From Perognathus longimembris pacificus (lineage: Eukaryota; Chordata; Mammalia; Rodentia; Heteromyidae), in assembly GCF_023159225.1 (NCBI RefSeq), contig NC_063176.1, forward strand, positions 32,777,786-32,841,785: a stretch of DNA of 64,000 bases. The letters are read 5' to 3'. The position numbers were made by a program, and so were the translations under genes. Positions 22,401 to 34,925 of the stretch are shown here, one piece after another. How positions within the stretch are numbered: position 1 is the stretch's first letter; each line of letters opens with the position of its first letter. The notes under the pieces are model-generated. The model saw only the letters and a list, made by a program, of their open reading frames with translations. It did no database searches and had not been told where the DNA came from.

Positions 22401-22407
22401 AAACTGT

Positions 22408-22640
22408 ATTTGAGCTGGCCACCAGTGGCTTACACCTGTAATCCTAGCTACTCAGGAGGCTGAGATTAGAAGATTGCAGTTCAAAGCCAGCCTGGGTAGG
22501 AAATTATATGACACATCTGTAATTAACTATCAGAAAACCCGAAGTGGTGCTGTGGCTCAAGTGGTAGGGTGTTAGCCTTGAGCAAAAAAGCTCTGGGACA
22601 GCATCCAAACTGGAGATCAATGCCCACAAAGGTGAGGGTC
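22408..22640 (+). mobile_element. Composite SINE: B1-like head plus Geo monomer
   Basis: The head (GTGGCTTACACCTGTAATCC, then TAGCTACTCAGGAGGCTGAG) and linker are followed by AAGTGGTGCTGTGGCTCAAG and GTTAGCCTTGAGCAAAAAAG. This is one of the clearest B1-Geo copies in the window, and the junction between modules is near 22540. Confidence 0.9.
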
Positions 22641-22829
22641 AGGGGAAGAAAAGGGGAGGGAAGCTGAGTTTAAATAACTGCTTTCATCCTGGGAGTTAAA
22701 TGGAGACTTCTTAGTGATCACTTTCATATTCCTTCCTTCCTTTCCCAAATGCCAAACTTGGGTTCTACTGCATTGTTAATAATAGCATGTTGACTAGAAG
22801 TGAAGTATAAAGAGGTATGATGGCTGAGA

Positions 22830-22995
22830 CAAAGCAGTGTTAACTCCTTGGATAAATCATATAACTTATTTTTGTTTCATCCTCTTTACCTGTGAAATGG
22901 GAACAAAAATACTACTGATTCCACAGTTGAATTCTGAGTAATGAACGTATGTAAAACACTTTAAAGAAGCATTTAACAAATATGAGGCATCGTGC
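22830..22995 (+). mobile_element. MIR SINE fossil
   Basis: CATCCTCTTTACCTGTGAAA, then TGGGAACAAAAATACTACTG and ATGTAAAACACTTTAAAGAA then CATTTAACAAATAT follow the MIR 3' half (cctcatctgtaaaatggg ... atgtaaagcactt ... taaat). Confidence 0.65.
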
Positions 22996-23684
22996 TGATG
23001 AGAAATATTTGCAACTTCCTTGATTTCTATACCTGAGATCATTCTTCTCTATATAATGACTCATTTTCTTACCCAGAGAATGGAAAATATAGAGAAGCCC
23101 ATTCTGAGTTCTTTGACTCGTGGAATCATATAAAACATAAGATATGTTCTTCTACTTGGACAACATAGCCACACCAACAAGGCCTATCAATTGTTAAAAA
23201 CTTGAGCTAGCCAAATGGAAATGTCTGTTTCCTTACCGGAGCATAATAAAATCTATTCAAACTGTAGGTTGTCTAGATGTGTAGGTAAACTGAGGAATAG
23301 CCTTCCTAAACAAATTAGAGGTATTAAATAATTGCATGGAGTACTTAAAAATATGGAATCTGCAATTAGAAGATCAAATCATGATGCTGAGGAAGACACA
23401 TTGGTAGGGATATGGAAAACAGAAATTGGTTTTATCCACAGTGTAATGGGCATAGGATGTGTAAGACTCATGGGGAGGTAGGGCTCTATAAATGGGGGAA
23501 TGAAAATAGCATGACTGCTCAGGAACTCACCTCTCACTGGAAGTATGAGCTATGTCTTTGGAATATCAACCTAGGGACCTCATGTGAGTACAGAGATGAA
23601 TTCTTTGATTGTATATTCATGTGTATTCATTTTGTATATTCATTGTATATTCATTTTGTGTCTCCTGCATACAAAATGAAAATA
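22996..23684. other. Anonymous sequence
   Basis: A 105-codon plus-strand frame at 23412-23729 runs into the neighbouring SINE and has no recognisable motif. Short TGTATATTCAT repeats lie near 23612-23660. Confidence 0.5.
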
Positions 23685-23935
23685 CAGAGCCTGGCTTCAG
23701 TGGCTTATGCCTGTATTTCTAGCTACTAAGGAGGCTGAGATCTGAGGATCACAGTTCAAAGCCAACACAGGCAGGAAACTCTGTGAGACTCTTATCTCCA
23801 ATTAACAAACAGAAAACCTGCAGTGGTGTTGGGTCTCAGCATGTTACATCACTTAGCCTTGAGCCGAAGACCTCAGGGACAGTTCCCAGGCCCAGAGTTC
23901 AAGCCCCATGACTGACTGAAAAAAATAATAGAGAG
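23685..23935 (+). mobile_element. Composite SINE: B1-like head plus Geo monomer
   Basis: CAGTGGCTTATGCCTGTATT, then CTAGCTACTAAGGAGGCTGA, the linker GACTCTTATCTCCAATTAAC, then the Geo monomer ending CCCAGAGTTCAAGCCCCATG and an A-rich tail. Confidence 0.9.
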
Positions 23936-25783
23936 AGAGCACTCTAATATGTCTTGTGATCAATACTGAGCAAAACAACCTACCAAAATGTACATTGGCA
24001 AGTCTGCAATTTATTCAAGTATTTTATTATTTGCAATAACCTTTCTGGCCTTCACAATTCCTCAGTCTTGTTAGCAAAGCAACACATTCCATTAGTAAGC
24101 ATATTACAATACTGCAAAGAGTAAGCTGTACTGTTTTAGTCACCCAGAACATTGTACTTCCTAGTAGAAGACAGACAATTCATTGCTTTATCTTTGTCAT
24201 GAAAAGTAGGTCTCTGTCTCTTTTAGAGAATGCATCTCTGAGACAAGAATGAGTATTCTGTAAAATAGAGCCATCCACTTCTGTATAAATCATCCATATC
24301 TGCTACAAATAACAATGGTGCCAAGTAAAACAGAACTCTGATCTTATTTTCCTAATGAGTACTTCTAAAGAAGCAAAATCAGATTGATTACCCAGCATCT
24401 CAGAGACACATACCTAAGGAAGGATTCTAGCAGGTCTATATTTTACATTAGACCACACAAGAAACGCAAAGTATGCAAATATAACAGAACCCATCATCCA
24501 ATGATATGCTCTGAAAAGGAGTATGAGGGGGCAACAATGAGCTGTTTTATGCTACATTTTGTTAATCCTATTTTTCTCATTTCAACTTCTCCTTGAAAAA
24601 ATGATTACTTAAGTATTCTCTGTAAGTCTCCATTAGACTGTTCAGATGACAATCATGACCCATTCACTTTAGTGGCTCATAGTTTGAAAGATACTGATTT
24701 TCATTTCTTTCAAACAGGAGGGTGCCTTTTTTTGTTGTCAACCTCTGCTTGTAGTACGTGAAATGTAACTTGGGACCAAACAGATAGCATTTGTTATTGC
24801 TGCACTATACCATGGTGGCAATGAAGCAGGAGAGTATCACTAGGCTGTGATATTTTTCTTATCACTTGCATATTTAAAAATAGATGTTTGTAAATGAGGC
24901 ATAGGAAATAGTGCTCCGTGTATTTATCCTAGGAATAAAAATTCTGTCTTTTCAGGAAATATAGTACAATCCAGAATTACTTTCTAGCTACACAACAGAA
25001 ACAACTAATATCACTGTGGTAATCTGAGTTAAGATTATTTAAGTTAAGATTATTTAAATTAAGATTATTTCCTTCAAGTCTGCAATTGTTAAACCTTTAG
25101 TTATTAACCTCTTTTGTATTGAGACAGTCTGACATACTGTATTTGATCTATTGAGACCTTCCTTGTACATGGTGTTCTTTTTTAACTAAAATTAAATCAT
25201 GTTTGAACCATCATATACAGAATTTGAAAATTATGATAATCGCTTTTCTATTTGCCATACCAAGAAAAAAAACATTTTAAAGGAGGACAGACTTCTTTTA
25301 CTACATAGTTACACAGATTTCAATCTACGATCTTTTGGCTCCACTGCTTCACAGCCCGTGTGTGGTGAAGTTGAATATCATTTGGGAAGGAACACTCAGG
25401 GAGCAAAGTGACTTACCTCAATGCAAGTAAGAAAACAGAGAGTGAGAGAGAGAAGGGAAGATGGGGAGATAATGAAAAAGAGAGGGAAAAAGAAAGTAAC
25501 AGGGAAACAGTAACAGAGGGATTCAGGGACAGAGAGAAGTAGATAAAGCTCATGGAATCAGGAATAATGTACAATAACTTTTCTGGGCATGGCACTTTGT
25601 AATCTACTTCTTCCACCCAGCTCTCATCTTCTAATAGCTCATTCAGCTGTTAGTTAGCACTCTCATGGTCCTATCATTTCAATAGGGAAAGGTCACCAGC
25701 TGGGGACAAAGCCTGAGTCTTTTGTGAAGACTTTTCAGATGTAAAGCAAAGAAAAGTGGCTTCCAGGGAAAGAGACAATTGGC
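23936..25783. other. Anonymous sequence with a short tandem repeat and a purine-rich tract
   Basis: Three imperfect 15-bp units (GTTAAGATTATTTAA-like) lie at about 25028-25072. The top strand at about 25435-25545 is purine-rich (GAGAGAGAGAAGGGAAG type). No gene is recognised. Confidence 0.55.
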
Positions 25784-26643
25784 AAGCATAGAATTTCATT
25801 GTGTATATATACCACATTTTCTTCATCCATTCATCCACTGAAGGGCATCTGGGTTGATTCCATATCTTAGCTATGGCAAACAATGCTGCAGTGAACATGG
25901 CTGAGCTAGTGGCTTTAGTGTGACCTGGTTTGTGGCCAGGACTTTGATTGCTGGATCATAGGGAATCTCTATGTTCAGCTTTTTTGAGGAACCTCAATAC
26001 TGCTTTCTAGAGCAGTTGAACAAGTTTACACTACCACCAACAGTGTGGTAGTGTTTTCTTTTGGCAACATCCCCACCAGCATCTGTCATTGTTAGTTTTC
26101 TTTTTTTTTTTTTTTGGCCAGTCCTGGGCCTTAGGCCTTAGACTCAGGGCCTGAGCACTGTCCCTGGCTTCTTCCCGCTCAAGGCTAGCACTCTGTCACT
26201 TGAGCCACAGCGCCGCTTCTGGCCGTTTTCTGTATATGTGGTGCTGGGGAATCGAACCTAGGGCCTCGTGTATCCGAGGCAGGCACTCTTGCCACTAGGC
26301 TATATCCCCAGCCCCATTGTTAGTTTTCTTGATAAGCCATCCTAACTGGGGTGAGGTACAATCTCAATGATATCTTGATTAGCATTTCTTTTAAGGCCAC
26401 AGATGTTGAACATCTCTCCATTCTTACTTCTTAGCAATCTCCTTAATCTTTAGGCCATTTACTAATTAAGTTATTTCTTTGACAATTTGTTGCTGGGGTT
26501 TTAATTTTTGAACTCTAATTATATTTTAGATATGAGGCCCTTGTTTGATGCATAGCTAGTAAAGATGTTCTCCAATTCTGTGGGTTTTGTATTTATTTAT
26601 CTTACCATGCAGAATCTCTTCAGTTTGTTGCAATCCTGTTTGG
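25784..26643 (-). pseudogene. L1 ORF2 segment, inverted 5' part of a twin-primed insertion
   Basis: Read on the minus strand this encodes the ORF2 C-terminal third, ending with KMWYIYTMKFYA at the left edge. An antisense SINE interrupts it at 26103-26315. Its right edge meets the forward L1 segment head-to-head. Frame damage is extensive, so only the family is assigned. Confidence 0.88.
26103..26315 (-). mobile_element. IDL-Geo SINE, antisense, inside L1
   Basis: Poly-T, then a complete reversed Geo monomer and ID-like head ending CTATATCCCCAGCCCC. The TSD ATTGTTAGTTTTCTT occurs at 26088-26102 and 26316-26330, so the SINE landed in an already resident L1. Confidence 0.97.
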
Positions 26644-26955
26644 CCCATTTGTAAGGAAATGGAAAGACTTGGAAAAAATGTATTAAATGAAATAATCTAA
26701 ACCCAAAGAAACATAGGTTGCATGGTTTCGCTAATATGTAATAATTAGAATGTGACTATACATCCACAAGTGAACCCAATGAATAGTAAAGACAGAGAAC
26801 TACACTTGAACATGATAAATTAAACAGAACTCTAAGCATTCACACAGTGAGACCAAAGGAAGATTTCTTAGGGGATGATCACAAAGGTTCAATAGTTATG
26901 TACATATAATCATATGAGATGACGCTTATCCAAATGAACTCCAATAAATGGAAAT
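26644..26955 (+). mobile_element. L1 3' segment, forward part of the twin-primed insertion
   Basis: It starts CCCATTTGTAAGGAAATGG, the ORF2 [11 protein letters not shown] coding segment, and runs through the 3' end of ORF2 and part of the 3'UTR (CATATGAGATGACGCTTATC). It picks up within about 20 bp of where the inverted segment stops in L1 coordinates. Confidence 0.85.
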
Positions 26956-27074
26956 AAGTGGGGTTTTTGTTTGTTTTGTGGGTTTTTTTCTTCTGTATTT
27001 GCCTTTTTGTTGATGTTTCTAGTTTCTATACCTTTTGTCTTGTACGTAAATTTATCTGATTTGGGGAGAGGAAA

Positions 27075-27225
27075 GGGAAGCACTCAGGGCCTGGGCACTG
27101 TCTTTAAGCTTCTTCTGCTATACCACTTGAACCATGGCTTCACTTCCACATTTTTGGAGATAAAAGTCTTGTGGACCCTGCTGCCCCGGAGTAGCTAAGA
27201 TTAAGGTCATGAGTAACTGGCACTG
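27075..27225 (-). mobile_element. Composite B1/Geo SINE, antisense, decayed
   Basis: CACTCAGGGCCTGGGCACTG and CTATACCACTTGAACCATGG (reversed Geo) are followed by GGAGTAGCTAAGATTAAGG (reversed B1-like head). The T-rich stretch 26960-27050 to its left may be its tail. Confidence 0.7.
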
Positions 27226-27859
27226 AGTTATAAGGATTTCAGTAACATACACTACATCAAAACAATTCTATGAAATAACTTGAGCTTTGCATTTTTAAAT
27301 TTCAAGATTTTATTCAATATATGTGGAGACATAACTGGGAATTTTGTTGTGTGACTTTGACAGGTATCTTTTGCTAACTGTAATGGATGATGTCTTCAGT
27401 CTTATGGTTAACATTACATTCAGAAAAAACATGTTTTTCTGTCTTCTTTCCATTGTATTAACTCTGGATCAAAGCAATAAAAATTATACTAAGTTTCAGT
27501 TTATTTGATCTTTGGTAAAAGCCTAGGATATTTGAATTCAAAGTAAGAATGATTTTAATGCAAGGAAGAAAAATTCCTAATACATAAATACAAATTCAAG
27601 ATAGTAAAATAACATGGATTATATCATAAAAATATTGATAAATAGAAGCAAAATAACACATGCAATGCAATCATAACCTGTTTTAAAGTTTCTGAATGTT
27701 TATTACTTTATTTTCATATATGATACTTTTACATATTTGTAAAACTTGCATGTTTTGTATGACTCATTCAATATTTAGCAAATCAATCGCCTCAAAAATA
27801 AAATCATAATGCTCAGTTTAGTTATATGAAAATAGAACCAAGTAACTTGAGGTAATGCT
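27226..27859. other. Anonymous AT-rich sequence
   Basis: Nothing recognisable. Confidence 0.5.
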
Positions 27860-27995
27860 TGTGGTTGAGACAGATGGTGGGAGAATGAAAGGAGGAGTTA
27901 CACTGTTCAAAACGTATCACACACATAAATTGACATACTTAACTGGAACCTATTTGTACAACTACTTAAAGACAACAATAAAAAAAAAAAAAACA
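27860..27995 (+). mobile_element. L1 3' end, older subfamily
   Basis: GGTGGGAGAATGAAAGGAGG followed by ATTTGTACAACTACTTAAAG then ACAACAATAAAAAAAA matches the terminal layout of the copies at 36930 and 47515. Confidence 0.65.
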
Positions 27996-29036
27996 CTTTA
28001 ACAACCTGAAAAAGGAAGTTAAGGCAGAAATAAGGAAATGGAAAAACCTTCCATGCTCTGGATTGGGAGGATTAACATTGTCAAAACGTCAATATTGCTA
28101 AAGGCTATCTAAAAATTAATGCAATACACACCAATATCCCAAAACCATTCTTCAATGAAATAGAGGAAGCAATCTAGAAATTCATACAGAACAATAAAAG
28201 ACCCCAATAGCAAAAACAATCCTAAGTAGAAAGAACAGTGCTGAAGGAATTTCAATACCAAACTTCAAGCTGTATTACAAAGCTATAGTGATTAACAAAA
28301 CAACAACAACAACAACAACAAAACAAAACAAAAAAACAGCTTGGTATTGGCACAAGAACAAGCCTGAGGACCAATGGAAAGAACTGAAGACCCAGAAATG
28401 AACCCACGAAACTATGGCTACTTAATCTCTGATAAAGTTAGAGCTAAAAAAATGGGATGGAAGAAAGCCTCTTTAACAAATGGTGCTGGTTCAACACCTG
28501 TAACAAATTAAAACTAGATCCTTCTATATCAACCTGCACCTGAATCAATTTCAAATGGATCAAAGACCTCCAAGTAAAATCAAATACCCTGAAAACACTA
28601 CAAGTAGGAATAGTAGAATCACTTGGGTTCCTTGGGATAGGACTAAACTTCCTTAATAAAGGCCTAGAAACACAACAAATCAAAGAAAGGTTAGACAAAT
28701 GGGACTGCATCAAACTGCAGAGCTTCTGCAAGGCAAATAACATAGCTTGCAAGATTAACAGAAAGCCCACAGATTGGAAGAAAATCTTGACCAGCCATAC
28801 AATGGACACAGGCCTCATATCTAAAATATGTGCAGACCTCAAAAAATTAAATTCCTCCAAAACAAATCCTCAAAGAAGCAACAGCCCCCTCAACAAGTGG
28901 GCTAAAGACCTAAAAACAGACTTCTCTGAAGAGGAAATGAGAATGGCCAAGAGAAACATGAAGAAGTGCTCTACATCACTGACCATAAAAGAAATGAAAA
29001 AGAGAAAAAAGACAAATTTCTCATTTATGAATGCTT
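27996..29036 (+). pseudogene. L1 ORF2 fragment (C-terminal third)
   Basis: Homologous to about 7530-8490 of the complete L1 over about 1 kb: GAAATGGAAAAACCTTCCAT, CAAACTTCAAGCTGTATTAC, and the frame at 28787-29036 (SEEEMRMAKRNMKKCSTSL). It lacks the rest of ORF2 and the 3'UTR. A (CAA)n expansion lies at about 28298-28330. Numerous small indels make it non-functional. It begins immediately after the poly-A of the preceding L1 3' end. Confidence 0.93.
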
Positions 29037-29076
29037 AAAATTTAAAATCAATTTTATTTAAAATGAATACTATTTT

Positions 29077-29300
29077 CCCCCATCTTGGGGATTGAACACA
29101 GGACTTGGGTGCTGTCCCTGAGCTTTTCTGCTCAAGGCTAGCACTCTACTACTTGAACCAGGGAAACATTTCCGGTTTTCTGGTGGTTCACTGGAGATCA
29201 GTCTTCCAGCCTTTCCTGTCTAGGCTGGCTTCCAACCTGAATCCTAAGATTTCAGTTTCCCGAGAAGCTGGGTTACAGGCATGATCCACTGGTGCCTGGC
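29077..29300 (-). mobile_element. Composite B1/Geo SINE, antisense
   Basis: Reversed Geo (GTGCTGTCCCTGAGCTTTTC, then TGCTCAAGGCTAGCACTCTA) followed by the reversed linker and head (TCCCGAGAAGCTGGGTTACA, then GGCATGATCCACTGGTGCC). Confidence 0.88.
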
Positions 29301-29529
29301 AAGTATTTTATAATTCTAGACTATACTTTGCTTTTCTGGACATATTTTTATTATTCAGTAAAGTTATCAGCATACTATGCCATCTTCTTTAAATGGTGTA
29401 AAGAATCTGTAGATAGTGTTCCCTGTTCATTATAATGTGTGCTGTTTAATACTGGAAATAATAGGTAATGTGTCTGTAATCCAGTAGAGTAGAAATGGCT
29501 TTGATTTAAAACTTTTCATTCATATTAGA

Positions 29530-30215
29530 ATTTTTTCTTTTTTAATATATTTTTTATTTCTTTATTGTAAAAGTGAAGTACAGTTTCACACACAAGGCAG
29601 TGAGTACATTTAATGTCTAACTTGTTACTTCCTCCATCATTTCCCTCCCCTCCCCATTTCCATCTCCCTGCATGAGTTGTCCATTTGTTTTACACCATAC
29701 TGTTTTGTAAGTTCTGATGTTGCATTGGTTTGTCTTTTTATCTTTTGTCTCTCAATTTTGGTTTTCCCTTTCCCTTCCCTAGTTCAATACACGTATATAC
29801 AATATCAGGGTACTAAAATCAGTTACAGTGTGATATCAGGGGTAAAACCACAGGAAAGAAATATGAAAAAAGAAAAAAAAAAGGGACATGGTTTCATATG
29901 GCATGTTGAAAATAACAATGATATACCACTTGTTTCCATAACTTGAAGTTCATTTTGCTTAGCATCATCTTATGTGTTCATATGGGCATAGCTATTGAGC
30001 TATTGTGATCTTCTGCTATGATGATCCTAGACATGTACTAATTATTTCCAATGAGGGAAACCATAGACTACATATTTCTTTGGGTATGGCTCACTTCACT
30101 TAATATGATTTTTTTCTAAGAAATGGAAGGACTAGGATATCAGAATATTTTTCTTCTTGACTTTCCACTCATTGAAGCATGGGCATCCTTTTGGCTGTAT
30201 AATTAGGTTTTTGTA
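29530..30215 (-). mobile_element. L1 3' end, antisense, older subfamily
   Basis: Top strand: T-rich start, AGTGAAGTACAGTTTCACAC, a C-rich block (CCCTCCCCTCCCC at 29644-29656), CTCTCAATTTTGGTTTTCCC, GTTCATTTTGCTTAGCATCA and GCATCCTTTTGGCTGTATAA. This is the 3'UTR and last part of ORF2 in reverse. Confidence 0.85.
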
Positions 30216-32529
30216 TGAAAAACAAAGTTTTGAATCTGCACTAGAGTGCAAATTTAATTAAAGACAAATTTCTGTAATGGCCAGAAAATCAGTGCCATGG
30301 TCAAATAATTTTCACTGCTTCTATTTCTAATACTTTTATTTTAAATTCTACATAGAGTTCGTTTAGCTGCTGATATTGGGGTATTATTAGAAAAATTCAA
30401 ATCTGTTGAGGCAATTTGGTGACTATATAGAGTTCATGTAAAGTTAATTATACCAACTAAGTGGAAACTTTGAAAGTTTACTTTAACAAATTACAGTACT
30501 ATTTTTGAAAGCCAGGAAATTTAGTTACAATTATCAATTACACAGAGAAGCTGTACACATTTAAATATCAAATCTCCATAAAATTATTACTAGAGAAGCA
30601 TAAAACGTATCTACTTCAGAATGATTTGTCCTTACTTGTATTTATATACTGAAAAAAAATAGAAGTGTTAACAGATATATACAGGTGAAGAAAAAATATA
30701 TGCATATGTATACTTATGTGTGTGAATGGTATATATCCTATATACTCATTCCAGAAAAGAAGCTTAGCATTCAATAAATGTTTCATACAAATGAATACCT
30801 ACAAACTATGTTAGAGGCATTGAATCACATCTGTCTTTGTTATGGCCAAGATGAAATACAATTTTAAATATCTACCGTTTATCTGATTCCCAGTTAATCA
30901 AAGAACCAATTTGTAAGGCTCTCATACTAGTAAAATAGCATGTTCACTCTTAGAAATAGCATGGTCACTCTTCATTATAAAGTGTTAATTTCTGTTTTAT
31001 ATAATTTCTACTTTATACAAGTATTCAATAATTCAAAAAATATTCTCTATGGAAACCCTGAAGGTACTGTGTTTGTTTTGTTTCTCATATTTGCATGAAC
31101 CCCTAATATCTTCAAAACCAATGATATTTCACTGCCTATATTTTTGTTGACACGTCTCCTTCAAACTTCCAGCCAAAAAAAATGGAAATGATGCATATTA
31201 GATTTGAATAATCCAAGATTATCTTTCCATATTCACCTTCCATCAATTTGAACACATCTTCAATATTCTTTTTGGCATGTACATGACATAAGCACAGGTT
31301 CTGAGAAACCCAATGAGAATATCTTTGGGATATATTATTCTGCATACTCTACATGTCAGCAAGTGAACCATAAAAAAAAAGACAGATCAAAACAGTCAGG
31401 AAGTGATAAGGAAATCTTTCTTCTTTTAAAATCTCTTGAGAACCTCATGCATGTTACTGTCCCTTCTCACACAGATTTCAATTATAATAAACAGAGGAGA
31501 CAACATGATATCTGTACAAAGTACAGAAGAGAGGTCATTGGAATCATAACATCACCAAATACCTTTAGTTGAAACCTATGTCTAAATTATTTTTTTTTGC
31601 CACAAACTCCATGTCATCCATGCCACCATGAAAATTAAACACATTTACTTTTGTCCTTTTCAAGAAATTGCCACCTTCCCAGAAAAGCTATTCCCTGCAT
31701 ACTTACGAAGCAATCTGCTGTGGTGGCTGCTTGCCAGAGAGCTAAAGTTCTTGCCATCATTTCTGGCTGTTTATTTGGATGTTTTTCAAATCACATCAAC
31801 AAACCCATACCAAATCTACATGTGATGGGCAAAGTCCCTTAATTCATATTGTTTGATAGACACTGCTTCTCTTGATTTGGATCCTCATCTACTCCCTTAG
31901 ATAAACTATTGTCTTCTGTCCTTGCTTTTTCACCTTTTCAACAAAACCAGTTCTGTATCATTGCTTTCTAACATATTAGGCTTTTATCACTTTTTAAAAT
32001 TGGCACATTGTACATCTTTGTGGGATTTAGTGTGATGTTTGAAACCTGTATGCAGGGTGTAATGGTCAGATCACTGGAATCTCAATAATGTCAGATATTT
32101 GTTTCCCTTAGTGTTTAGAAATACTCAAAATAGTCTTCACTGGCTGTTTTGAAGTAAAAGAAAAAAGAACACCTAATTTTGGTTGAGTTACCATGGTGTG
32201 CTTTAGAAGTTATTCCTTCTAACTAACTGTACCCCTGTTCCTATTAATCTCCTATCCACCCTCATACCACTCACACTCCAGCCTCTGGTAATAATTATTC
32301 TACCTATTATTAAGCTTTGATTCACACTAGTAAAAGCAAGAGTCATGCTCATAATTTGATATAAGACTGGCCACCATCACAAAGCAGATGATGTTGCTAA
32401 CATAGTTACTAAAAGGACACAAGACATTTTCTTCACTTAATTTCTCATTAAAATGCTCAATTAAACCACACTGCATATTTTCTTCATTCAGAAGATACTG
32501 GAAATTTTCTATTTACTTGAATTAAAAGG
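30216..32529. other. Anonymous AT-rich sequence
   Basis: No recognised family. A short imperfect tandem duplication (AAATAGCATGTTCACTCTTA and AAATAGCATGGTCACTCTTC) lies at about 30934-30975. Confidence 0.5.
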
Positions 32530-32710
32530 CATGTTTCATTATTTTATTTGTGAATGAGCCCAGGTTTGTAATATTAGGATATTTCATTGTGATTTTTCTA
32601 TCTATTACACATGTTGTACTTTGAACAAATTCACTAACTCCACCACATTCCCACTCCCTCTTTCCCTCTTCCCTTATTTTTCGAACAGCCTTTAGTGAGT
32701 CTCATTATAC
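32530..32710 (-). mobile_element. Probable L1 3' end, antisense, old
   Basis: In reverse, the CCACTCCCTCTTTCCCTCTT block, then CAATGAAATATCC-type and AATAAAATAATG sequence near 32520-32600, follow the old L1 3' layout (purine tract then TTTGTAC-like end). Weak, diverged match. Confidence 0.45.
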
Positions 32711-32712
32711 TG

Positions 32713-32758
32713 TATGCGTGTGTATGTGGTGTATGTATGCGTATGTGTATATGTATGT
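32713..32758. repeat. TGTATG-type microsatellite
   Basis: Irregular (TGTATG/TGTGTA)n run. Confidence 0.8.
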
Positions 32759-32848
32759 AAAACCTCCTTTAATTTTATTTACCCCTCAGTATTGCCCCAC
32801 TCTAGCACCCTAGTAGTTCCCATTTTACATGATGTATGGTTTTCATTT

Positions 32849-33060
32849 TTTTTATTTGTGTTTTTTTTTTGCCAGTCCTGGGGTTTGAACTCAAGGCCTA
32901 AGCACTGTCCCTGGCTTCTTTTTGCTCAAGGCTAGAACTCTACCACTTGAGCCACAACGCCATTTCTGGCTTTTTCTATATATGTGGTGCTGAGGAATCA
33001 AACCCAGAACTTCATGTATACAAGGCGAGTACTTTACCACTAGGCCATATTCCCAGCCCT
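32849..33060 (-). mobile_element. IDL-Geo SINE, antisense
   Basis: Reversed Geo (GCCAGTCCTGGGGTTTGAAC ... TACCACTTGAGCCACAACGC) and head (CCACTAGGCCATATTCCCAG). Flanks GGTTTTCATTTT and GGTTTGCAATTTT may be a decayed TSD. Confidence 0.95.
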
Positions 33061-33149
33061 GGTTTGCAATTTTAATTAAACATTTTAATTAGAAATTAGG
33101 TAAGGGAAAAGTCTTGGGCCATCTCTTATGCCTCAGTGAATCCTTATTC

Positions 33150-33152
<3 letters not shown>

Positions 33153-33228
<76 letters not shown>
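33153..33228. repeat. (CT)n(CA)n compound microsatellite
   Basis: About 45 bp of CT dinucleotides pass directly into about 30 bp of CA dinucleotides. Confidence 0.98.
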
Positions 33229-34651
33229 CAAATTTACTATTTACTTGACATCTATAATCTTCAATGTTCAGTTAATGACAATTTAAATACATGTAAACCC
33301 AAGTCCATCACAAGTGTGCAAAAACCACAACCCAATAAGACCCAATGATCTTAAATGTTTCATATAGAATGTAGTATGTGCAATTAAATAATTAGACCTC
33401 TTTGCAGTGAAAAGCAGAATTTTATTTTTTTATATTACTTCTGAAGTTAAGACTATAGCTGCTCCATGTTCTGTGGTAGCATTAACTTGATCTAGTTATT
33501 TTCTTACTGCTTCATGAACTATGTGAATGTATAAACTCCCCTCCAGTGCTACCAAATACAGAAGGCTACAAATAGCCCAGGCTCTTGATAAAAAGAAACG
33601 CTATGCTTAGAAAAGGGAATTCTCAGCCATTGGGTAGGGAGATTAAAGGATTTGTGAAGAACTGAAGAGAACAGACTGTGTGGTACTAAGGATAGGCTGG
33701 TATGGGAAAACTAAAATGGATTGAAGTGTTCCTAAATTCTAAATGTTTGGATTACATTTCTGTCTTGTCCTGTCATTTTAACATAAATTATAAAAAGCAT
33801 GATAATTTGAAAGTTGTTGATGAGAAAAAGAAAATTGCAGCAAAGAAAAATGGCAAATGATATTTGAAATTTGCTTTGCAATATAAATTACCTTCTATGC
33901 CAAACTGCAACATGATTCATAAAGCATTGAGAGTTGGAAAATATTGAAGTTGTTCAAGCTTCTTCACATGTTGGCTTCCCACTATACTTTGGCCTGTCTT
34001 CCATTCATCCTGTCTTTCTGGAATGCTTCTTAGTTCCCTCTCATAAACAGTTTCTCTTCAACTGTCTTCCTGTGTTATATATCTAAAGAAACCTCAGGAA
34101 TTCAACACCCTACACTTACCAAACTAGCATGGCTGTCTAGCTCCAAGTCTGCACTTCCTTCTAGAATGTAAAGCTCTGTTGAGGCATAAAAGATCCTTTC
34201 TCTCCATCATTACAGCAACAATAGGCAGTTACCCAGCAACTGGGAAAGGTTGGACTCTCTTCTACAGCTTGTAAGGAAGTGGATTTGTGAGAAATAAATA
34301 TTCCCCAACTCATAATTGCCCTTGGCCTTAAATTCTACTCAGCCTTCTTAGCAAAGAAAAGGAGACTTGAAATGTGTGGTGCCTGCTGGAAGAGGAAATC
34401 TCAGTAGCTACTTGTTCTTAGGATGTTTCTTCCTGTTATCATCTATCCCTGTATCAAGAAATGTTTTGGAAGATTGTTAAAAAAGAAGGGTGAAAATGCA
34501 CCTTTTATGGACTGTGGACTATTTTACATATCTGTAAATTATTAAAAAAAATAGTTGAAAGCAATGTAAATAAACTGCATGCAATAGACTAGAAATTATT
34601 ATGAAGTATTAGACTAGAGGTTAAATTCTTATGTATATAGATCAGTGATTG

Positions 34652-34652
<1 letters not shown>
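33229..34652. other. Anonymous sequence
   Basis: No recognised repeat or gene. Confidence 0.5.

Positions 34653-34695
<43 letters not shown>
34653..34695. repeat. (GT)n microsatellite
   Basis: About 21 GT units, followed by a TCTGTGTCTGTGTCTGCG degenerate edge next to an antisense SINE. Confidence 0.97.
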
Positions 34696-34697
<2 letters not shown>

Positions 34698-34714
34698 CTG
34701 TGTCTGTGTCTGCG

Positions 34715-34925
34715 TGCTAGTACTGGGGTTTGGACTCGAACTTCCCCTTACTGGTTTTAGCTTAAGGTTGTTGGCTCTACCTCTTGAGCAAGATCTCCAC
34801 TGCCAACGTTTTGCTGATTAATTGGAAATAATGTCTTTTTATTTAACAGCCTGGACTGGGTTTAAGCCAGAATCCTCAAATCTCAGCCTCCTGAGTAGCT
34901 AGGATTGTAGGTCTGCTCCACATGT
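34715..34925 (-). mobile_element. Composite B1/Geo SINE, antisense, old
   Basis: AGTACTGGGGTTTGGACTCG and TACCTCTTGAGCAAGATCTC (decayed Geo), then GAATCCTCAAATCTCAGCCT and CCTGAGTAGCTAGGATTG (reversed B1-like head). Confidence 0.75.
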
